Shown here: positions 36,201-48,200 of the stretch, one piece after another
Layout of the letters: each line of letters starts with the position of its first letter
How positions within the stretch are numbered: the first letter of the stretch is position 1
Notes under the pieces: model-generated
Database searches by the model: none
The model's input: only the letters and a program-made list of their open reading frames with translations
Told to the model about the DNA's origin: nothing
Program-made: the position numbers and the translations under genes
From: Saccopteryx bilineata
Lineage: Eukaryota; Chordata; Mammalia; Chiroptera; Emballonuridae
NCBI RefSeq assembly: GCF_036850765.1
Contig: NC_089493.1
Coordinates: 13,455,632-13,519,631, forward strand
Length of the DNA stretch: 64,000 nt
Reading direction: 5' to 3'

Positions 36201-39200
36201 GCAGGTCCCTCTTTGTGTACAGCCCAGACCACATCCTGTTCCCTGACCTCAGTGCCCAGTCGGGGAGGGAGAAGGGCTGGCCCTGGCCGGTTGGCTCAGT
36301 GGTAGAGTGTCAGCCTGGCGTGCAGGAGTCCTGGGTTCGATTCCCGGCCAGGGCACACAGGAGAAGCACCCATCTGCTTCTTCACCCCTCCCCCTCTCCT
36401 TCCTCTCTCTCTCTCTCTCTCTCTTCCCCTCCCGCAGCGGAGCAAAATTGGCCCAGGCGCTGAGGATGGCTCTGTGGCCTCTGCCTCAGGCTCTAGAATG
36501 GCTCTGGCTGCAGCAGAGCAACGCCCCAGATGGGCAGAGCATCGCCCCTGGTGGGCACGCTGGGTGGATCCCGGTTGGGCGCATGCGGGAGTCTGTCTGA
36601 CTGCCTCTCCGTTTCTTGCTTCGGAAAAATACAAAAAAAAAAAAAAAAAAGAAAAAACTTGTTTATGAATATATTGGAAATTTAGCTTATAGTAATTTAA
36701 ATGGAATTTTTAAAAAAGAACACCTGTGTACCCCTCAGGTTAATTTCCCAGATGACTTCTTTTTGGGAAAGTGCTGCTTAGTGTTGACAGGCTCTGCTCT
36801 ATATCTTAAATCTTCTTCTGGAGCAGGTATCCTATTCTGATCTGTGTGGCGTGTGTGCATTTTATGCACCTCAATTTGATGCTGCGTGGAGTTTATGTTC
36901 CATGTTTCTGCAAATGCGAAGTACGTAATCGGATGGTTTTTAAGTGCCTCTCCCTTTTTCTTCTTCTCCCTCCCCTGTCCCACAGTCCAGCAAATACTGC
37001 TGCCGCTGAGATTGGACCTCGCTTCGTTTGGCTTGAGGATGTCCAGGCTCTGACAGGAGAAACCTTCCGAACGGATAAGAAACCAGATCCTGCAAACTGG
37101 GAGTATAAGTCCCTCTACCGAGGAGACATAGCGAGGTATCCATCATATGTCCCCTGATTTTCTCTGGGGGGAGTCACTTCTTTCTCTGAACGGTCTCAGC
37201 TTCCTCAGCGCTGTCTGCTGTCTGCACCCCCACAGCCCCTTACGGATTCTGCTGGGTTTTCCTCCACTGCTGCGTTGTTTAGGTGTATCCTATCTCGCAC
37301 TCGAAAATGGAAATTTAAACCTTGAGACCAGGATCCAGGTCAGATTAATATTTGTCCTTGGTGCTTGCCACAGTGCCTGGCATAGTAGGTGTTAAGTAAA
37401 TACTTATTGATTGAATGAACCTGAAAATACCTTGAAATCATTGTGACAAATTGGAACCAGCTGATCTAATCCGTATGCCATTTTAAAAGTTGCGAAAGTC
37501 TTTTATTTATCCACCCCCGGGTATGCCATTTTAAAAATGACATTAAATGGTAATGACTTTTTCATAGTGTTTTTAGCATACATCACCAGATAATCATAAA
37601 AGTGGGTGATGGTGTTTGCTTCAGTAATGAGTTTAAACTTTTCTCCTCTCATCTGTCAATCAAAAACATTTGACTACTCATTGAACCCTTTGGGCACTGA
37701 GTGCCCTGAGACACGGTTGGGGACATAAAGAACAATACTACAGTCTCTGTCCCCGACAGCTCACAGGCAGTGGAAAGTGGAGGTGGAGAATCATGGGAAA
37801 GGGCCAGGAGACCTTGAAGGTCATTACTGTTCTTCGTAGACTAATACCTTTTAAAGTGAATCTCAGTGCCCTTACCTTGCTGCACTTCCAAATTTGAACC
37901 ATATTTTCACTCATGACATTGTGCCTCACCACATAAGCAATTCCAGCTCAATTTCTATATGACTTTGCATTACTTACTTTTCAATACGTATGTTTTTCTT
38001 ATTTTGTGACAAAGAGAGAGGGACAGACAGGAAGGGAGAGAGGAGAGCATCAGTTCTTCGTTATGGCATCTTAATTGTTCGTTGATTGCTTTTTCATATG
38101 TGCCTTGACGGGGTGGGGGGCTACAGCAGAGCGAGTGACCCTTGCTTAAGCCAGCGACCATGGGCTCAAGCTAGTGACCTTTGGGTTCCAGCCAGCAACC
38201 ATGGGATCATGTCTGTGATCCCACACTCAAGCCGGTGACCTCGGGGAATTCGAACCTGGGTCCTCTGCGTCCCAGTCTGCGCTCTATCCACTGTGCCACC
38301 ACCTGGTCAGGCCCAGTGTATATTTTTATTTACATAGTGTGTACTCTGTCTCTGCTCATGGCTGAGAGGAAAGGTTTATCATTTAAAATGTATTCATATA
38401 TTTAAAAGTTACTCTACTACTCCTTAAAAGTCTTGCTTTGGGAAGTCTTAAAATACCACCACAGGGCAGAGCCACAGATACGGTGGAAACCCAGTGAGAA
38501 CGGGGAGCCCAGCACACTGACGGGGCGTGAAGCAGGTGCCTGACCCGTGCTCCCTGGCCCTCGGCTGCTCCGCAAGGGCAACACTCTCGTTTCACAAAGG
38601 GGGACAAGTGCAGGCCCTGGAGGCTCAGTCCCTTCTAGGTCACGCAGCCAGCCAGCAGCAGAGTTGGGATTCGAACCTGTTTTTCTCCGACTTCACGTGT
38701 ATTGTCACTGTGTGCAGAGGAGACAGGTCCCGTGGTTGGACAGTCTCTAGATTGGGACGTGGGACTGGTTCTCCTTCTGACTTGGCCGTGTACTAGTAGT
38801 GTTGTCCCAGGCAGGTCACTTGGGCTGTCCGAGCTTCCGTTTTGTTTATAAATTGGGAATTTTAATGCCAGATGTGCCTTATACTCAGATGTCATAAATA
38901 TTTAATAGGAAGTTTTAAATTGGTGTGCACATATTATATAAAGGGTTATTTTATTTATTTATTTTTTTAACTTTTTTTTTGCATTTTTCTGAAGCTGGAA
39001 ACAGGGAGAGACAGTCAGACAGACTCCTGCATGCGCCCGACCGGGATCCACCCGGCACGCCCACCAGGGGGCGACGCTCTGCCCACCAGGGGGCAATGCT
39101 CTGCCCATCCTGGGCGTCGCCATGTTGCGACCCTCCTGGGTGTCGCCATGTTGCGACCAGAGCCACTCTAGCGCCTGGGGCAGAGGCCACAGAGCCATCC

Positions 39201-42200
39201 CAGCGCCCGGGCCATCTTTGCTCCAATGGAGCCTTGGCTGCGGGAGGGGAAGAGAGAGACAGAGAGGAAGGCGCGGCGGAGGGGTGGAGAAGCAAATGGG
39301 CGCTTCTCCTATGTGCCCTGGCCAGGAATCGAACCCGGGTCCTCCGCACGCTAGGCCGATGCTCTACCGCTGAGCCAACCGGCCAGGGCATAAAGGGTTA
39401 TTATTTAGAACTCGTGAACAAAGGAAAAAATATGGCCCTGGCCAGTTGACTCAGTGGTAGAGCGTCGGCCTGGCATGCAGGAGTCCCGGGTTCGATTCCC
39501 GGCCAGGGCACACAGGAGGGGCGTCTATCTGCTTCTCCACTCCTCCCCCTCTCCTTCCTCTCTGTCTCTCTCTTCCCCTCCCGCAGCCAGGGCTCCATTG
39601 GAGCAAAGTTGGCCCGTGAGCTGGGGTGGCTAGAATGGTTCTGGTTGCAACAGAGCATCGCCCCCTGGTGGGCGTGCCAGGTAGATCCCAGTTGGGCGCA
39701 TGTGGGAGTCTGTCCGACTGCCTCCCCGTTTCCAACTTCAGAAGAATACAAAATAAAAAGGAAAAAAATATTACAATGTCCTGATCTGTGGTGGCGCAGT
39801 AGATAAAGTGTCGACCTGGAACACTGAGGTTGCTGGTTTAAAGCCCTGGGCTTGCCTGGTCAAGGCACATGCAGGAAGCAACTACTACGAGTGGATGCTT
39901 CCTGCTTCTTCCCCCTTTCTCTCTTTCCCTTTCTTTCTGTCTCCCCCCACCTCCAAAAGTCAATAAATAAAATCTAAAAAATGTTTAAAAAATACTACTA
40001 ATGAGCGGCTCTTGAGTCTCTGCTAATGAATGGCCCAGCCTTAGCAAGGGAGCAGTTAGTGACAGCTTCATTAATCTGAACTGCAAAGGCACTGTGGTCA
40101 GGGGCTTAGGGCAGTGGTGTGTTTTCCTGTAATTTATTAAAGCTTGAGGTAAGACTAGGCTGAGTTCATAGACAAACAGCTGTTGGCGTTCGGGTCTAGG
40201 AAGGTATTGATCCCATGGCCGTCTGAGCTGGCCAGAGGACAGTGGGGGCAATGTGTCAGGTAGTGAATTTTCATACCTGCAGAGGGACACTGACAAGCCA
40301 AGAGCATTGAGAGGAAGGAGAGCAGACGTGTGTGGCCTGGCTGCGGGCCCACAGCAGGGCTGTGGCCCTTGTCTCTGGAGCTTTGCTGGACTGTCTTTGG
40401 AAGGGGCGTTGTCAGTGTTTTGTATAACTTGGGAAGGCAGAACCAGGACGAACCAGCCGAGTGCTGGGAAGTCTGATCTGGCTCAGTGCAAAAGTAGATC
40501 TGATAGTGTGAGCACCACTACAATGTGTGCTGGAATATTGGGGTAAACAGAGGCTCGGTTCAAAAGTTACTGTGTAACAGTCAACATTGCCCGCGGGAAA
40601 TTCCTTAGGACTAGTATTCAGTCAGTGAAGGTGAGCTCAGTTTTCTCCCATTTTGAATGAATTGTTGGTGATGAAATGGTTAACTTTCTGTTTGGGAGCC
40701 AAGTTTTATAAAACAGTAATAGTTTAAACTTACTCCCTCTTAGTATCTGCGTAAGGACTTCACATACGTAAACTTTGATCACCCCAGCAATTCTGGGACG
40801 TAGGTACTGTTATTATCCCCATTTTGCAGATGAGGATAATGAGGCACAGATTTATTTGTGTGTTTTTTAAATAACTGGGTCAGGGTTGCCCAGTTAGTAA
40901 ACACTGGACCTGAGTTTGTGCCCAGGGAGTCGGCACTGTGAGGGGCAGGGGAAGGAAGGCGTGTTAGTGCCGCCCAGCGCAGTGCTCTCTGGGGTTCAGA
41001 CTGCTGAGTGCGCTCGGGGCCGAAGGGTGTGCTCGGCTTACATGGATTCTCTTCCGTGCCCTCTGCCTCTTCCTTTTCTTTTTGTCTTTCTTTCATCTTC
41101 CCTTTGGTGGCCGAGTGCCTATTGCTGAATTCGTTTAAATTAAATGTCCATATGTTGTCATTTGCTGAGCCTCCAAAGTGGCAGGGGCTGGGGGCTCCAA
41201 CTTCTGGAACTAGTCGACTGAAGACTAGCTGATCATTTGATAAGGGTTTTATGGAAAAACGCTTTCATTTTGGGGGGGAATATTGAATTAAATTTAGTCC
41301 CAGGTCCTGTCCAGTTATTAAGAGTCTACAATAAATAATAAATTGGCTACAACAATATTTTCCACCCCTTGCATTCTACCATTTATTCTTCTTGCCTTAC
41401 CATATGTCTATTCATTCATCTATCAACCCATCTTATTTTTTGAGGCATTTCAAAGTAAGTTGCCTGCATCAGTATACTACCCCCTAAATACTTCAGCATG
41501 GGTATCATTAACTAACAACCGAGATTTAATTTTTTCTTTGAGTTTGAAGTTTGCGTACATTGTAATGTACGGATCTTCATTCGCTGAGTTATGACGGCGG
41601 CCGACACCAGACCGCCCAGCCCTCCATGGAAATACGGAGCGTCACCGTGACCCCAGAAGGTCCCTCACGTCCTTTCCAGGGAGTCCGCTCCCCTCTCCCT
41701 AGAGGCCCTGCCGTTCTAACTTCTTTCCACCTCACTCAGCTTCGTCTGTTCTCGACTCTCATATACTGGATCTTTCCGCGTGTCCCCTTTTGTGTGGCCT
41801 CTTCCGCTCGCATTGTGTTTCTGAGTTTCACCCACGGTGTGGCGTTCTCCACGTTGTTTTTTCGTCCTTCCACTGGCGGACACATGGGCTCTCTCCAACG
41901 TTCGGCTGTGACGAATCAAGCTGCTGAGGACATTTTTGCACAGGGCTCTGTGTAGACATGTGGTTTCCTTTTAATTGGGTAAATACCTAGGAATAGAATT
42001 GCTGGGTCATAGGGTATGTCTGTGCTTAGTTTTTTAAAGAAGCTTCTAGACCTTTTCCCAAAGTGATTGTGCCGGTTTATACTCCCATGTGCAGCATACG
42101 GGAGTCCTGATTACGCCACACATTACTCACCACCAATTGGCATTGTCAGTCTTTTTAATTTTAGCTGTTTTGATGGGTATGTGATGGGTCTCTTTGTAGT

Positions 42201-45200
42201 TTAACTTGCATTTCCTTGGTGACCAATGATGTTGAACACTTTTCCATGTGCTTGTTGGCCATTCATGTCTTCTTTGTGCGTCCTGTTCTGATCTTTTGCC
42301 CATGTTTAAATTGGGTTGTTTATGTAACATGCATCCACGAGAGCGCAGTTTCCCTGAGCTCTGGTGCAGATAGTCGGTAGTCATGTGTTGGTAACTGGAG
42401 ACGCCTACATGTTCCATAAAAGCCTCTCAGAACCCAGCCTCTTCCTCTAGGGGAGAAAATAGCCAGATGTAATTTTATTTGACACACTTTGTTTCATGAT
42501 TAAAGAAAAGGCTCTTAGAATTATGTGTTATCTTTTTAAGTAGGGACCCAGGACAATACTGAGGAAAAGGGACTGCTCTAGGGGACAGGTCATTTCGTGT
42601 CACCTAAGGTCTCAGTGCCATTATTTAGGGCATGCTGATTTCCACCTTGCCTGTCACATAGGACTGTGATGATCAAATAACATAATGTAGGTGACAGGAC
42701 TTTTAACTACAAAGCTCCAAGAAAATCTAGATTGCCAGGGTATAGAAGACGGGTGTAATCTTAAATTCATGAGATGCTAACGAAGGCTTGAAGTGTCAAA
42801 AGAATAAATCAAACCGGCAACAAAGTAAATGGCTAATCCTCATATTCTTCCAAATAGGACCAATTTGAAGGTAAGGTGCATTTGAGTACATGCTGTTAAC
42901 TTGCATAACAAGAGTTTAAGTCTAGTGAGCTGTCAGCCATTCAGAGCCAGTGTACAGATTCCCACAGTAACTTTCTCTCTTTTTCAATGACAAGATACAA
43001 GAGGAAAGGAGACTCCTGCCTTGGCATTAACCCAAAGAAGCAGTGTATATCCTGGGAGGGGGCTTCCACAGAAAAGAAGCATTCACACAAGCACGTTGAG
43101 CGCTATTTCACGAAGAAGAACGTGGGATTGATGAACACCGACGGGGTCGCCGTTAGCAGTAAAACTCAACCTCCCTCCTCTGAGCCAGTCTCGTTTATCC
43201 CTGTGACGGGCCCGGACGATGCGGCCCCTCCCGTCACAAGCTGGTTGAACCCGCTGGGGATTTATGATCAGTCCACCACGCAGTGGTTACAAGGACAGGG
43301 CCCTTCAGAGCAGGAATCCAAGCAGCCAGACGTACAGCCAGACCAAGAGAGCGTGCTTCTCAAGGCCAAGGTGGAGGAGTTCAACAGGAGGGTGCGGGAG
43401 AACCCTCGGGACACCCAGCTGTGGATGGCCTTCGTTGCTTTTCAGGTGAGCTCCGCTGACCCCTCCTCTCACCTCGCTGAGCACGGCAGGCCTTATTTTG
43501 GGCAGAGCAGTGGACCCTGCAGCTCTTCTTGAGCTCCTGTGAGGAACCCGGGCCCTGGGCATGTAAAGGCGATTAGAATGGGCCCTTGCCTGAGCCTGCC
43601 CAGAGCGCAGTGAGGAAGACTGGTGTGCGAAGAAGGCACGTGAACTAGGGTGCTGCCTGTGTTCTTGTGTAACTGGGGGAGGCGCGCGGGGGCGGCTTGC
43701 CCCAGACAGTAAGGAAGGGTTCCCAGGAGAAGGGGAACCCAACAGCATTGAAAGAAGAGATGTTCCCAGGTGGGGCGTGTCCGTCCTGAGCACGTTCTGT
43801 GTGCTGGGGAAGGACAGACGGCGTGCAGAGTGTGCGGGAGCGTGGGAGGGAAGGGCAGCTCCTTGAACTACCTCGGTGGCGCTCTGTGTTCCCTTTCCAA
43901 AGCAGAGATTGTCTGAGTCCCACTTCCTACTTTTTTGAACCACTTATACTGTACGTTATATTTTGTCTCACATTTGATTATTTTAATGGTAAAATGGACT
44001 CTTGAGAAAAGGTTTTCAAGGCATTGCATGCTAGTTACTGATAATTAAGTCTAAGTTTTAAATGACAGAGAGCAGATAGCAAAATCAGGTAAAACACACA
44101 AGATCAAATATACCGGGCCACACAGGCCCCGAGGAACCGAGTGTCCGTGAGAAGAACTTGTGATAAACTGGTTATCAAGAGAGTCTGGGCGGCAGTTGGT
44201 GCCGAGAGGTTGCCACCCTATGGGGCTTGGGAGTGACTGGGCGAGTGGTTCCGGGGTCCAGGGGGTCCTGGTTCCGTCTGCCTTTGTAAGTGGGTGTTTT
44301 TGTCATTGAGGACGAGGTCATGAGAAGCCCCGGCCTGTACGCCATCGAAGAAGGAGGGCAGGAGAGGAGGAGGAGGTCCGTGCGGCTCCTTCTGGAGAAG
44401 AAGCTGGCCGTCCTGGAGCGCGCCATCGAGAGCAACCCGAGCTGCGTGGACCTGAAGCTCGCCAAGCTGAGGCTCTGCACGGAGCTCTGGGAGCCCTCCA
44501 CGCTGCTCAGGGAGTGGCAGAAACTCGTGTTCTTACATCCCAACAATACAGCCCTTTGGCAGAAGTATCTTCTATTTTGCCAGAGCCAGTTTAGCACCTT
44601 CTCAGTATCGAAAATCCACAGCCTCTATGGGAAGTGCTTGAGCACCTTGTCTGCTGTGAAGGACGGCAGCGTCCTCTCCCACCCCGAGCTGCCTGGCACC
44701 GAGGAGGCCATGCTGGGTAAGCAGGGAGGACCAGGCCCGTTCACGTGGGAGCAACGACACCTTTGACCTTAGCTGAAAATCAGATTTATTTGGGGCGGGT
44801 TATTTTAGAAAAGTCTTAAGTTGATAAACCTGATGATAAGGTGATGAAATTGAGTAATCAAGAAGAAACTGATTATGACTCCTTTTGACCATAACAGACT
44901 CTCCCCGCTCCAGCCTCTGAGTGGTGGTGGCAAGGGCATTAGATGCAGCAGGGTTAGGGGACAGCCCCTGGACTGGCCGCTCCAGCTCCTCTACTTACCC
45001 GCTGGGGGGGCGTGGTCAGACCAGCCACCTGGGCAGGCGATGGCCGTACCTGCTGACGCCAGTTCCAGGGTCCCAGAGGCAGTGCTGTGGGAGCTTGAGA
45101 ATATCGCTCCTGGCTTGAAGCCTGGGTTTGCCCTTCATTGGTTCTGGTTTGACCTTGGACAGGTTCCTTAGCCCGTTTGAGCTCTGTCCTCCCTCAGCAG

Positions 45201-48200
45201 TGACAATGTAGTACCTGCTGTCCAGGGCTAGTGTGCACATCAGCTGACGTACAATATGGCGAGTCCAGCCCAGTGTCCGGTGCACAGTGGCCAGTTGTTT
45301 GGTCAAAACCGTGCTGTTATACTCAACTTCAAGAGATATAAACATACTGCTCTAGAAGTAATAAATATTCACCCCACTGAAATAAAAAGCCTCCTATTTG
45401 ATACTATTTTTGATATATTCAGATAGTTACTTAGTGAGTGGAATTGTGGCACAGTAAGACAAGATGGAATTTCCAACATGGAACCTTGGTTTGTATCTGA
45501 CTGAGCACATGAAGATTGCCAGTGAACAGTGCCATCTAGTGGTCAACTGAGCGCAGGTCTTGGCTTTCTGATAAAATCTACCTCATCCTTTTCCTAGAAT
45601 TTTTCTTAAAAGAATGAGCTTTCAATTCTTGAGAACCAATATTTAGACCAACCTTTTGCCTTATATTTATATAGATGTAGTTTTCATTGTTAATATGTGT
45701 TTTCTGTGATAGTGTAGTATAAAAACTAGAATAAATATACCTTGATTACAGTATAGTTGTGAGTCCTTTTGAATTAGGGCAGGTAGGTATGGCAGCTTTG
45801 GGAATAGAACAGGAGCCCACATCAAAGATATGTGCTCCGTGTTTCACTGCGTTGTAGAAGTCACATTCTCTCCTCTTCCTGGCATTAACCTGGGTCTCCC
45901 GTCTGCTCTGCCCGCTCTCAGGCCTCTTTCTCCAGCAGTGCCACTTCCTGCGCCAGGCTGGGCACTCTGAGAAGGCCGTCTCTCTGTTCCAGGCCATGGT
46001 TGACTTCACCTTCTTCAAGCCCGATAGTGTGAAAGATCTGTCGACCAAAGGACAGGTACGAGCTTTGCTTTCCTGTTCTCTCCCTCCCCCTCTCCTCTCC
46101 CTCCCCCATCTCCCCCATTTCCTTCCCCCTCCATCTCCCTCCCCCATCTCCCACCACCATCTTCCTCCCCTGTCTCCTACCCCCATCTCCCTCCCATCTC
46201 CCCATCTCCCTCCCCATCTCCCTCCCCATCTCCCACCCCAAATCCCCCCATCTCCCTCCCCCATCTCCCACCCCATCTCCCATCCCATCTCCCATCCCAT
46301 CTCCCCCATCTCCCTCCCCCATCTCCCTCCCCCATCTCCCACCCCCATCTCCCACCCCATCTCCCCATCTCCCTCCCCCATCTCCTTCTCCCATCTCCCT
46401 CCTCATCTCCTCCATTTCCCTCCCCATCTCCCACCCATCTCCCACCCCAAATCCCCCCATCTTCCTCCCCCATCTCCCACCCCATCTCCCCCATCTCCCA
46501 CCCCATCTCCCTCCCCATCTCCCCCATCTCCCACCCCATCTCCCTCCCCCATCTCTTCCATCTCCCATCCCATCTCCCTCCCCATCTCTTCCATCTCCCA
46601 CTCCATCTCCCCCATCTCCTCCATCTCTCACCCCATCTCCCTCTCCATCTCTTCCATCTCCCTCCCCATCTCCCTCCCCATCTCCTCCAACTCCCACCCC
46701 ATCTCCCCCCATCTCCCTCCCCATCTCCCTCCCCATCTCCTCCATCTCCCACCCCCATTTCCCTCCCCCATCTCCCATCCTCATCTCCCTTCCCCCATCT
46801 CCCTCCCCATCTCCCTCCCCATCTCCCTTCCCCCCTCCCTCCCCCCCTCTTTTGAGGGGAGGTGTGGTTCAGAGGAGGTGGTGATAGTATTTTTAAAATA
46901 CTGAATTTTCCTTAGTATCAGACCTGATGAGGATCATGTCTCAGAAAGATTCTAGCAATCCAAGGAAAATTCTGTAGTGAAAGGAGTGAGAAACATGGAG
47001 AGATGAAGGAAGACCCCCCCAATATAAAGACTCAGTTATGTCCCCTCTTTTTTCTGACTTACAGCCCTTGTTTAAATGCTAGTGATGCCCACCAGTCAGG
47101 GACACTGTTGTCGTGCCCTTTAAACCGTGTGTTACTGCTCAGTCTTCCTTTGTGCCTTCTAACGTGGGTCCCCTGTGACCTCCCATTCACCTCTCTCCGG
47201 CCTCCCATCTCTGCTGCAGCTGCAAATGCGTGGATGCTGGCTCATCGCCAGCACTGATCCTACCCGGGGAGGGAGGGGCCAGTCATTCCGATGGCAAGCG
47301 AACATCGCCAGTATTTGTGATGTGAAGCATTAGAAAATCCTCGTCATAGAGCTGTTCCTATTAGAAAGCCTCCTTTCCCCTTTTCCACAGAAGGGAACTG
47401 TTTCCTGTCTGCAGGCAGGATTGGTGGGAGGTGGGCAGGAAGTCTGGGTTCACGGTCATCTTTCAGAGGTCTCTTTAGAGAGGCTCCCGTCTCCATCTTA
47501 GGGAATGTTTATGACTTGCTGTAAAGACTATTTTTGTCATCATTTATATATACATTTTTTGCCGGACAGAATATTGGTATGACTGATTATTAGTATATGA
47601 AGCCAGATAACAGTTATTTAAAGACATATTTGCTGTCTTGGGAATATGGCACAGAAGTGATGCTTAGCCAACTCTGCCAGGCAGGGCTGTGTGGGCGGGA
47701 TCAGGGCTGTGTGGGCGGGGTCAGGGCTGTGTGGGCGGGGTCAGGGCTGTGTGGGCGGGGTCAGGGTCCCCCCCCTCGCTGACACGTGCTGTCTGTGATG
47801 ACAGCAGTTACTCATGGGGCTGGGAGGGCATTGCCAGGACTGTGGCCACCAAGAACCACTCCTGATATGTCAGGAGACGCTTGAACCAGGCTCCTGAGGT
47901 CTTAAATACTAACAGCACATGTAACTGCAAAGTGTTTACATGACAACTTTGAAATAAAGCTCTTTGTTTAATGACTTTCTGTACTTTTATGACTAAGAGG
48001 CATTGGTTGCCATAAACAGGCAGAGTCTGGTATTACTGGTCTGTGTGTCCGTGGAATAAATAAATTGTTTATAACAGCTTACTATACCAAAAACACCTTG
48101 CTTTTTCTTGAGTGCACTCTCTTCCGTCCCTGTTATAAGAGCAAAACCTGTGAAGAGGGAGTGTAGTCTCCCCAGCTCCCCTTCCTGGGTGGCTGAAGCA

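Larger units (their letters stand above)
33656..36985 (+). other. NRDE2: NRDE2 intron 3
   Basis: A 3.3 kb GT-AG intron with a GC-rich first half containing the 53-bp minisatellite, then three SINEs. No gene. Confidence 0.9.
37136..42994 (+). other. NRDE2: NRDE2 intron 4
   Basis: A 5.9 kb GT-AG intron, the most repeat-laden of the gene: four SINEs, MIR and L2 fossils (37310-37420, 37680-37770, 38570-38860, 40745-40920) and an antisense L1. No other gene. Confidence 0.9.

Noticed and set aside
38951..39449. Frames of 120-174 codons within the long SINE copies
   Set aside because: They recur wherever that SINE family is present, in both orientations, so they are repeat-derived.
43305..43943. 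A 212-codon frame on the - strand across NRDE2 exon 5 and intron 5
   Set aside because: A shadow of the GC-rich coding exon; the + strand encodes conserved NRDE2 residues.
45746..46904. Open frames of 190-300 codons on both strands (for example a Met/Gly/Asp-rich and a Pro/Ser-rich protein)
   Set aside because: They are translations of the pyrimidine minisatellite, whose units lack stop codons. Codon phase is irrelevant and both strands are equally open.
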